In this document: positions 24,036-31,800 of the stretch, piece after piece | Layout: each line of letters starts with the position of its first letter | Numbering within the stretch: the first letter of the stretch is position 1 | Assembly (NCBI GenBank): GCA_013151865.1 | Contig: JAADHN010000150.1 | Location: forward strand, 1 to 32,761 | DNA from: Kiritimatiellota bacterium | GTDB taxonomy: Bacteria; Verrucomicrobiota; Lentisphaeria; Oligosphaerales; JAADHN01 | DNA length: 32,761 nt | Direction: 5' to 3' | The notes under the pieces: model-generated | Told to the model about the DNA's origin: nothing | The model's input: only the letters and a program-made list of their open reading frames with translations | Databases searched by the model: none | Position numbers and translations under genes: made by a program

Positions 24036-26033
24036 TCAGAACACCTGCCGGGAGCAGGGCGGCAGCGATTCCAGGAAATGCCTGCCGTACCCGGCGCGAA
24101 CGAGTCGACTGTCCAACACCACAACGATACCTGTGTCGTCCCGACTGCGGATCAGACGGCCGAACCCCTGCCGGAAATGCAGGATGGCTTCCGGCAGTGC
24201 ATAATCCCAGAAGGGGCGGCCGCCGCGTTGTTTGACCATTTCCTCCCGGGCGGCGACCAAGGGGTCGTCCGGTACAGGGAACGGCAGTTTCACGATAATG
24301 ACATTGCTGAGCGCTTCCCCGGGAACGTCCACTCCCATCCAGAAACTCGTCGTCCCGAAGATCACGGAATTGAAGTCATTCCGAAACGCTTCGAGCATCC
24401 GCGACCGGGGTACGCCCTGGCCCTGAACGAGGAGCGGAAGCCCCGCCTTCTCGAAAAACGGGGCCAATTCGTCGGCGAACGCTGCCATCATTCGGTAACT
24501 GGTGAAAAGCACGAACGCCTTTCCCTCGGTCTGGAGAAGAAAACGCCGGACATGCTCACAGGCTTTGGGGACAAAATGCTCCGCATCGTTCGGATTGGGC
24601 ATGTCAAGCGGGACGTACAGGGTCACCTGCCGCGCGAAATCGAAGGGGGAGTCCAACACGACCGCCTCACTGCCGACCGCGCCGATCCGTTGCTGAAAAT
24701 AGTCCATACGCCCGCGGACAGCCAACGTGGCGCTTGTCGTCACCACCGGGCTCTCGCCCTCGAACAGAAGGCGTCGCAGCAGCGGTCCAACCTCGATCGG
24801 GACAGCGTTCAGCGCCACACTGCGACGCGACGCTCCGGTCCGTTCCAGCCAGTACACATAATCGTCGAGCCGCATATTGAGAAACGCGTCGAGCCCCAAG
24901 CGATACTCGTGCAGGCGCTCGTGAATGGATTTCAGCTCCTGCCGTCGGTTGTCGTCCGGCTCGAAGCCGAGGAGCGGCTTCAGGGCGTTCTCCACCTTTT
25001 CCAGCGGTCCACGCAGAAAGTCCGGGATATGCCCGGGCTTCGTATAACGAAGCGGGTCGCGCCGAGCTCGATCCAGCCAATCCACGATTCGGTCGAAAAA
25101 ACTCTCGACCTGCCCGAGGGCAGCAACGACCGTCATTCGGGCATCGGTATACGCCACGTCCGTGAGTAATCCGCGGTTGCGCTCCGGCCTGTAAAGCCGG
25201 TGCAGGAGCCGACGGACCCCGAAGCGCGTCAGACGCAGCCCCAGGTGCCGTGCCGCGGCATTTTCCACCGTGTGTCCCTCGTCCAGGATCACGGCCCCGT
25301 ACGGCGGAAGCAGGCCGCCGGCGTCTTCCTCGGACTGAGATTTCATGCCGAGGTCCGAGAAGAACAACGCGTGATTGGCAACGATTATGTCGGCTTTCAG
25401 CAGGTCGCGCCGGGCCCGCATGAGAAAGCATTGCTTGAAGAACGGGCAGCGTGCGTTGAGGCAGTTGCCGACTTCGCAGCAAACGGCGTTCCAGAGTTCC
25501 GGCGACGGCTCCGTCTTCAAGTCGGTGAGAGAGCCGTCTTCGGTCGTTTCAACCCACTCGCACAATCGGCGGGTCTCGGGTAGGAACTCCTCGCCGGGCA
25601 GGTACGCATCCCGATCCTGTGCCAACCCTTGGAGTCGGCGCAGGCACACGTAGTTGGACCGGCCTTTGGCGAGAACGGCACGAAACTCGCAATCCATCAC
25701 CGCTTCGAGGACCGGCAGGTCCTTTTCGATGATTTGTTCCTGCAGGCTGATGGTGTGAGTTGTCACAACCACGGGCAGACCGCGTCGGCGGGCAAAGTGG
25801 ATCGCTGGAATGAGGTAGGCGAAAGTCTTGCCCACGCCGGTCGGCGCCTCGATGCAGAGATGCCGACCCGCCGCCAACGCGGCGGCGGTCCGCAACGCCA
25901 TCTCCCGCTGCTGCGGCCGCTCCTCGTAAGGCCGCCCGCCCACGCCGTCCGCGCCCTCGAGCGGGGTCCCCGGCATGAAATACCGGCGGACGACGCTAAC
26001 GAGTTCGTCCTCGATGGGGGTCTCTGCAATCAT
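24036..26033 (-). CDS. dinG: DinG/XPD-type ATP-dependent DNA helicase (665 aa)
   Basis: A cytoplasmic 5'-to-3' superfamily 2 helicase with an iron-sulfur cluster, related to DinG and YoaA, which unwind R-loops, D-loops and damaged replication structures. EAPTGVGKT (62-70) is Walker A, VVVTTHTISLQEQI is motif Ia, and AVILDEGH (DEGH at 251-254) is the DEAH-type box. Four cysteines at 130, 191, 196 and 202 fit the iron-sulfur ligands. The second motor domain includes FVLFTSYRMMAAFAD, VIFGTTSFWMGVDVPG and RQGFGRLIRSRDD, the arginine-finger motif VI. No exonuclease domain is fused to it. The ATG at 26033 lies 35-40 residues before the Q-motif region, as expected; no clear ribosome site is seen before it. 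Neighbouring genes share its strand, but gaps of 218 and 425 bp suggest separate transcription. Confidence 0.92.
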   Translation of the reverse strand: MIAETPIEDELVSVVRRYFMPGTPLEGADGVGGRPYEERPQQREMALRTAAALAAGRHLCIEAPTGVGKTFAYLIPAIHFARRRGLPVVVTTHTISLQEQIIEKDLPVLEAVMDCEFRAVLAKGRSNYVCLRRLQGLAQDRDAYLPGEEFLPETRRLCEWVETTEDGSLTDLKTEPSPELWNAVCCEVGNCLNARCPFFKQCFLMRARRDLLKADIIVANHALFFSDLGMKSQSEEDAGGLLPPYGAVILDEGHTVENAAARHLGLRLTRFGVRRLLHRLYRPERNRGLLTDVAYTDARMTVVAALGQVESFFDRIVDWLDRARRDPLRYTKPGHIPDFLRGPLEKVENALKPLLGFEPDDNRRQELKSIHERLHEYRLGLDAFLNMRLDDYVYWLERTGASRRSVALNAVPIEVGPLLRRLLFEGESPVVTTSATLAVRGRMDYFQQRIGAVGSEAVVLDSPFDFARQVTLYVPLDMPNPNDAEHFVPKACEHVRRFLLQTEGKAFVLFTSYRMMAAFADELAPFFEKAGLPLLVQGQGVPRSRMLEAFRNDFNSVIFGTTSFWMGVDVPGEALSNVIIVKLPFPVPDDPLVAAREEMVKQRGGRPFWDYALPEAILHFRQGFGRLIRSRDDTGIVVVLDSRLVRAGYGRHFLESLPPCSRQVF

Positions 26034-26458
26034 GCGCCGTGATCGTTCGTAGCAAATTTTTACTCAGGCGTGGACGACGCGCCGCAATCGCGCGCAGCGG
26101 GAACACCGTCTCCGGCACCGTGCAAGACGCATCACGAAAGGTCCCGCAATGCAACAACAGCAGCGGTAGGTGCCAAACACGCTGCCCCGGCCCGTCGCCG
26201 TCCCGAGGCCCCTCCCGCCTGGAAGGGGCTGTCGCCTTACTCGGCTCGCGACCTGGAGTCCGCCGTCCTCGGCGGTATCCCAAGCGCGGTTTACCGCGGA
26301 GATCGCAGACTCCAAACCGGTTTTTCCGGGGACGACGCAATGAATCGACAGCCCCTGGAAGACGGTTTGAGGATGCCGGAGCCCCCGGAAAACACAGATA
26401 TGATATATCCGGGAGGAACAACGCGCATCCTCCGCCCGCTCCCCGAAAACCGAAAAAA
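26034..26458. other. Intergenic region between the helicase and UroD-fold genes
   Basis: No gene is supported. It contains a GC palindrome at 26208-26229 and a possible decayed unit of the 10-bp repeat near 26289. The stretch 26097-26175 has faint resemblance to repeat R1, but the R1 stem is not preserved, so it is not called a copy. Confidence 0.5.
26208..26229. repeat. GC palindrome
   Basis: GCCCCT (26208-26213) and AGGGGC (26224-26229) pair around CCCGCCTGGA. It has the same outline as the palindromes at 6462-6487 and 6657-6677: C-rich arm, a CCTGG-type centre, G-rich arm. Confidence 0.45.
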
Positions 26459-27541
26459 TCAGTATGTCCCGAGCCGGAGACCCTCGTCCACGAAAAACCG
26501 GTACGTCGCGTACTCTGTCGTGGTGGGGATGGAATGGTCCGAGTGCAAGATATAGCCCGAATTCTGCTTCAGCAACGGAATCTTTTCCGTCAGTTCGCGG
26601 CGGATGGCGTCGATGTCGTTGGCCACCAGGTTCCGCGCATCCATGCCCCCGAACAGCACCACGGCGTCGTCGGTTTCGCGTTTGATCCGCACCGGGTCCA
26701 TGCCCGCCTTCACTTCGATGACCTGCAGGCAATCGATGCCTGCCTCGATCATCCCGGGAACCAGCGGTTCGACAAAGCCGCAGGAATGCATGATCACCGG
26801 CAAATCCAGCGAATGCACAAAATCGATGGTCTTTTTGTGCGCCGGCTGAATGATCTCCCGATACATGGCCGGCGACATGAAAGGCCGGTTCTTGAAGCCC
26901 ATGTCCTCGTAGAACCAGATGCCGTCCGGCCTGCCTTCCTCGGCGAACAGGATCTCCATTAGTGCAATGGTCAAATCGGAATACACGTCGGCCATATCCC
27001 GAACCCAGTCGGGGTCGAGGGCCATCCCCACCAGCATGTGTTCGTGCCCGCAAACCGGATGCATCATTTCGAAAACGTTCACCCCGCCCCAGCAAAAAAA
27101 ACGTTCCAGTTCCGCATTGTGGGCTTTCGCGTTGCGGTACGCCTCGAAATTGATCCGCTTCCGGTCGGGTGTCAGGTGCGGCCGCACCAAATCTTCCCAG
27201 GTCGCCCGGTCGTGGACGGCAAAATCCACATGCTCGGGAGTCGCATCGTGCAGCTTGTGCCGGCGCAAAACCGCACCGTTGCCGTCTCGGGTGAGGATGG
27301 TGTCTTCGGTCTCGTCGACGACTTCCGGCGTGAAGTCCAGTCGCGCCACCATGTTGAAGCACCACGCAACGCCCATATCGAACCCGAAGTGGGTCGCAAG
27401 ATCTTCGCTCTCGCCAATGTGCCCTTCCGCACGCCACTTGCGGAGGGTATCACCCCAAAAATGCTCGAACAATCCGATCCGGTCCACCGGTTCCCGCCGC
27501 AAGATCCGGGCGATTCTTTCCCTGCCGGTCATGCTGCTCAT
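26459..27541 (-). CDS. Uroporphyrinogen decarboxylase-fold protein, MtaA-like branch (360 aa)
   Basis: Belongs to the UroD/MtaA fold. It begins MSSMTGRERIARILRREPVDRIGLFEHFWG, the typical opening of the family. PVIMHSCGFVEPLVPGMIEAG places His252 and Cys254, followed by Cys271, in the position of the zinc ligands of corrinoid methyltransferases of the MtaA/CmuA branch. The arginine-rich substrate pocket residues of true HemE proteins are not evident, and no heme genes are nearby, so heme synthesis is unlikely. Many such paralogues of unknown substrate occur in PVC and related genomes next to sugar-degradation genes. The ATG at 27541 has AGGAAGG nine bases upstream, which decides it against the ATG at 27532 and the long open frame above. 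It follows the methyltransferase gene by 74 bp and may be co-transcribed. Confidence 0.85.
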   Translation of the reverse strand: MSSMTGRERIARILRREPVDRIGLFEHFWGDTLRKWRAEGHIGESEDLATHFGFDMGVAWCFNMVARLDFTPEVVDETEDTILTRDGNGAVLRRHKLHDATPEHVDFAVHDRATWEDLVRPHLTPDRKRINFEAYRNAKAHNAELERFFCWGGVNVFEMMHPVCGHEHMLVGMALDPDWVRDMADVYSDLTIALMEILFAEEGRPDGIWFYEDMGFKNRPFMSPAMYREIIQPAHKKTIDFVHSLDLPVIMHSCGFVEPLVPGMIEAGIDCLQVIEVKAGMDPVRIKRETDDAVVLFGGMDARNLVANDIDAIRRELTEKIPLLKQNSGYILHSDHSIPTTTEYATYRFFVDEGLRLGTY

Positions 27542-27615
27542 TGTCTGTGGCCTTCCTGATGTCTCCACCGCCTCCATCGACAACGGAGCGCAGTATAGTG
27601 CCTGCCCCGGACCCG

Positions 27616-28209
27616 TCAATCCGACGCCGAGTGCTTTTGCCCGCCGTCGTCCGGCTTTTCCCCCAGGATTCGTGCGCGAAACCCGCCCTCCTCCATCACC
27701 CGTGCAACTATCCCGCGTTCTTCGAGACACCTGCAGACGTCCCACGGCGACAGGAACCGACCCCGAAACCCCACGCAACGCTCGGCCCACGCGGTAAAAC
27801 GACCCAGCGGACGCCGGATATCCGGTTCCTCGATCAGTACCCGACCGCCGGGACGCAGCACCCGCACCACCTCGTCCAACGCCCGATCCCGGTCCTGAAA
27901 ATGGTGGAGGGCATCCGTGATTACCACGGCATCCGCAATCCCCGTCCGAAAAGGCAATCTCTCGGAACATGCCGCGATCGGAATCAACCCCTGCCTTCCC
28001 GCAGCCCGCCGAAGCATTCCCAACGAAACATCGCAGACCACCACCCGGGCGAACCGGTCTCTCAACTGATGGGTCACACGCCCGGTACCGCCACCCACGT
28101 CCAGCAACAGGCCGCCGCCATCCGCACCCAGCAGCGACAGCAATCCTGAACGCTCGGGCGGCCGCTCAAACAAATCGTACAATGGCGCCAGAAAGTCGAA
28201 TGACCGCAT
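27616..28209 (-). CDS. Class I SAM-dependent methyltransferase (197 aa)
   Basis: A small cytoplasmic methyltransferase of the Methyltransf_11/UbiE-like type. MRSFDFLAPLYDLFE is the usual lead-in, LLLDVGGGTGRVTHQL (34-49) is the SAM-binding motif I, VVVCDVSLGML gives the acidic residue that holds the ribose, DAVVITDALHHFQDRDRAL is motif II/post-II, and VLRPGGRVLIEEPD is motif III. The start at ATG 28209 is set by GGAAGGGGGG just upstream; a longer frame to 28443 lacks similarity. The methyl acceptor is unknown. Its closeness to the UroD-fold gene suggests a shared transcript, and methyl transfer is a theme common to both, but a joint pathway is only inference. Confidence 0.9.
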   Translation of the reverse strand: MRSFDFLAPLYDLFERPPERSGLLSLLGADGGGLLLDVGGGTGRVTHQLRDRFARVVVCDVSLGMLRRAAGRQGLIPIAACSERLPFRTGIADAVVITDALHHFQDRDRALDEVVRVLRPGGRVLIEEPDIRRPLGRFTAWAERCVGFRGRFLSPWDVCRCLEERGIVARVMEEGGFRARILGEKPDDGGQKHSASD

Positions 28210-28486
28210 AAGCCCCCCTTCCACAATCTCATCATCACCTGAAGCTGCACGGCGCGCCGTACTCGAGCGCACATGCTCCGGTTCCGAAAACCGAGAGCCC
28301 TCGGGCGCAATCCCCGCAAATGTACTCCCGGACGCCTTCCAGCAAACCCGGACGCTCCCATTTTTTTCCCCGACCGAGCCGGACCGGCGACCTTGCCCGT
28401 CACCCCGGGTATGCGGCACCGCATGAATTGCCTCCCGACCCAAACTTCAGACCGCGGGCCGAGTATTCACCGCACCCAACTCTCTT

Positions 28487-28578
28487 GAATCATGCGTGAG
28501 CCATGTGCTGCGGTGGCGCGTCTCGCACATCTTCAGAACATTGCTGCCCTCCACCGACCGAGGCGATGTTTCAACACG
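28487..28578 (-). repeat. Dispersed 92-nt repeat family R1, copy B
   Basis: On the minus strand it begins CGTGTTGAAACATCGCC and ends CTCACGCATGATTC; the last 12 bases are identical to copy A. The hairpin arms read GCCACC (28517-28512) and CATGGC (28505-28500) around GCAGCA. Four pairs form; the second pair is C-G where copy A has T-A, a double change that keeps pairing. It lies 278 bases upstream of the methyltransferase gene, in the same direction. Confidence 0.75.
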
Positions 28579-28756
28579 GCCTCGCCCAACGTTCGTCCCA
28601 ACAACCTGAATTCCTCCGGGCCGCGCCCTCTCGCAACGACGTTCATTAATCATCCAGGCCAATTCATCGCCTCGAAACAATCTGGAGCGCAGGCGAACCC
28701 GCTGCCTCTGCCGAATCGGTCAGGTTTTTCGGAGACAGCGCATAATAATAACTTCT

Positions 28757-28784
28757 TTGTTAATTGATATAATAATCTTATAGT
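28757..28784 (+). promoter_or_regulatory. Promoter candidate for the long exported protein
   Basis: TTGTTA (28757-28762), 16 bases, TATAGT (28779-28784), inside a 50-base stretch with about 20 percent G+C. A perfect TATAAT is also present at 28768-28773 but has no good -35. The leader to the ATG at 28865 would be about 75 bases. Confidence 0.5.
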
Positions 28785-28806
28785 AAGCACTGGGCGTGGC
28801 AAATCG

Positions 28807-28832
28807 GGCTTTGCGCACAGCAGGCTTTGCGC
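28807..28832 (+). repeat. Direct repeat GGCTTTGCGC in the leader
   Basis: The 10-mer occurs at 28807-28816 and 28823-28832, start to start 16 bases, between the promoter island and the ribosome site GGGAG (28852-28856). It could be a regulator site in the untranslated leader or chance duplication. Confidence 0.4.
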
Positions 28833-28864
28833 GTAGTGGGGAAACCGGAACGGGAGCGGCTCAG

Positions 28865-31800
28865 ATGAAGGCCGGACACAAGTTGGGACCGGGGCCGATT
28901 TCAACGGGGACACGGGATCTCGAATCAGCGGGACGGCGGAGGCTGTCCGCGTCCGCAACCGCGCGCGGTCTGGTTCTGCTGGTCGTGGCCACGGCGACGC
29001 TGAGCGGCGGCGCGCCGGGAACTCTGGGAGCGGAGATACGGGGACGGGTCACGGAAGCCGGCACGCAGAAATCCGTGGCGTGGGCCACGGTCTCTCTGGA
29101 TGCCCGGCCCCCGGACGGTTCTGCCGAATACACAACTCAAACAGACGTGTTCGGCATGTTTGTTCTGGACGGCGTGACACCGGACGACTACCGAATCAAA
29201 GTCGAACACGCGGGGCATGAGCCATCGGTGGGCGACATCGCGTTGGACACGGCGGACGCGCGCCGAACGATGTCGTTTTCGCTGGTCGGGACGGACCAGG
29301 AAACGCGGATCACCCTTCACTTCGGCGTTTCGTGCGTTCAGACCTACGCGGGAATCCCCGATGCGTCTATCACGGTCGTTCGCTGGGACCGATACGCGGC
29401 GCGTGCGGCGCCCGATGAAATCCAATATGTACACACCGACAAAGCGGGAGACCATATTGGACAGGCCGTGTTGCCGGGAATAAAGACCGGCGACTTCCGT
29501 TTTTCGGTGTCCCGAAACGGATGGGAAATCCTGACGATTCCCCCCACGGGCCAGGATCCGGTGCATCTGGACACGGACTACACGGTGTCGGCGGCCCTGA
29601 AACCCGTGTACCAAGACCTGCATGTCCAGGTGACCGGCTACGACCCGAAACAGGATCAGGCCGATCAGTCTTTGAGCGGCATCATGGTTGAACTCACCGG
29701 TCTGGATTTTTCGGAATCGGAAGAACTGGTCGCACCGCGGACAGTACTCACCGACGCCAATGGGCAAGCGGTCTTCCGGAACCTGCCGCAGATCCCGTGG
29801 CGCGTGCGGGCATTCAGTCCGGGCTACACCGATGCCGAACAGATCGCGCGGGCCGGCGACGCCGGGTATCCGCCGGTCAATCTGGCGTTGTCCATGGGCC
29901 AAACGACGATCGAGGTCGAGCTGCGCGCCCCGCTGTATGAGATGCAACTGGCCGAGTATGGCCAAGTGCGTCTGACGGGAATCGACGGCTCCGCCACGGC
30001 CGGCATTGATCGAACCCTCTCCGCGGTGGAAGGCGCACGGGGACGCATTCGTGCCCGGGTCACCAACCTCGTGCCCGGCCGATACATGGTTCGAGTCGCC
30101 CATTCGAGGTTTGTGCTGCCTCCGACCTACCCCGGCTTGGGCTACTCGACGCCCGAGCCCAGCCACGGCTACGGATACCAGGCGGAAATCCGGTTCGAAC
30201 CCGTCCGTCTTTTCACTGAAGTCGAGTTGGATGAAACCCGGATCGTTTCCGTTGACCTGAAACCCGTCCCGGCCGTCATTACCGGTGTTCTGCTGGCCGG
30301 CGAGAAACCCAGTGTGGACTCCATGGATCTGTGGTCCGGAGATGTTTTTACCGAGAAGATGCAGAGCGGCATCGAATTTGTCCAACCGGATGCAGAAGCA
30401 ATCCTGAAACCGGAGTTCGCGGTCGAATCCGTGGATACAGACGCCGCGGGACGTTTCACCATCGAACTGCCGCCGGGGGTGTTCGGCATCCGTATCCCCG
30501 GATTGCACGACTACACCGGGTTCGACATGACGCTCATCAATCCCGACACCGGCGAACCCATCATAGACGAATGGACTCAATCGGCGAAGCGCGGTTGGCC
30601 TTACGCGGAAACGGACAACTACCCCTATCCCGTGGTAATGTACCCGCGGCAGATCGCAGGTCCGATGCTCCTCCAGTCGGGAGACCGCTACGAAATGGTC
30701 CTGCGGATCCACAAGAAGCAGGCAATCGTTGTCGTCCCGGTGAGAGGGGTCCGCTCACCCCTGTATCACGCGCTCATCAGCGTCGATCCGGTTTCATCCA
30801 CTTACAGCACATTCGAAATGGTGGATTTGCAGGGAACCACAACATTGACGCGGCTCGACGACGGTCTTCAATTCGTGCACCGGTACGCCCGGGAAGAAGG
30901 CTTTGAGGAACCCGGTACTCTTTCGGGGTTTGCCGCGATCTTTTCGGACGTTCCTCCCGGCGTATACGATATCGATGTCCAGCTCGACCACTTCTCGCCG
31001 AGGCAATCCACCGTGACCGTTCCCGTGTGGGGCGACCCGGGGTTTCTCCCGTCGGACCCATTCTTCCAAACAACGTGGGTGACCCCGGGGGACCCTCTGC
31101 AACCAGAGAACAGCCCCAACATCAACTGGATTAACCTGCCGACGCTGTCCCCCGGTCCTATCCAGGTAACGGACTATATCTGGGATGAATACAACGGCGC
31201 ATACTACCAGGGCGCGGTGGCCAAATTCGGCGCACTTGTCAAGCGGGGGCATGACGACGCGGACGGCAATCCCATTTACGCGATCGGGGTCAACGGCGGC
31301 AATATGAACAACAGCATCAGCGGGGCCCCGGACGGTCTTTACACGTTCTGGTGGCCCGGTTCGGATCGTAAATGGTATCGGGTGGCCGCGGCGGACGGAC
31401 GGACGACCTTCGAGTTCTACCATGGCGGCCCCCAAGACGACTCTGCGCTGGGGTTGGCGCCACCGCCGTTTCAGGGGGGTGCAGGCCTTTCGTACGAAGC
31501 ACGTATTTCCACCGTGAGCACAGGCGACCCGAATTACCTCATCGGCGGGATTACGGTCCCTCTGCCAGACGGCAGTACGCCCGCGCAATTCGTCAGCTCC
31601 GATTCCGGACCGACAGCCGTTCAGTTGAGGTCCCCACCGGGCACCGACACGTTCAGCGGGATACAGACTACGCAGTGGCTGCATTGGGGATACGACGACT
31701 GGACCCTGGTCAGTGCCAATCCAATTGTTTTCAACGTGCTCGTTCCCTTCAAGCGCGGCATGCAGGTTTCCGGACGGGTCGTCGCCGACCCGGCGACCCG

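Larger units (their letters stand above)
28210..28864. other. Divergent intergenic region with R1 copy and AT-rich promoter island
   Basis: Lies between the methyltransferase (minus) and the long exported protein (plus). It holds R1 copy B (28487-28578), an AT-rich island (28741-28790, 10 of 50 bases G or C) with a promoter candidate, and a 10-base direct repeat in the leader. No gene is supported. Confidence 0.55.

Noticed and set aside
26097-26175. Possible fourth copy of repeat R1
   Set aside because: GAACACCGTCTC, GAAA, ATGC and CAGCAGC blocks occur in order, but indels are needed and the hairpin stem does not form. A genome-wide profile could revive it.
26459-27541. Heme-pathway uroporphyrinogen decarboxylase (HemE)
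   Set aside because: The fold fits, but the His-x-Cys zinc-type motif and lack of HemE substrate residues and heme genes place it with MtaA-like paralogues.
28925-30712. Long open frame on the minus strand (595 codons)
   Set aside because: It is the shadow of the plus-strand exported protein: no recognisable domain, Arg/His-rich composition, no ribosome site, while the plus frame has coherent beta-sandwich repeats across the whole stretch.
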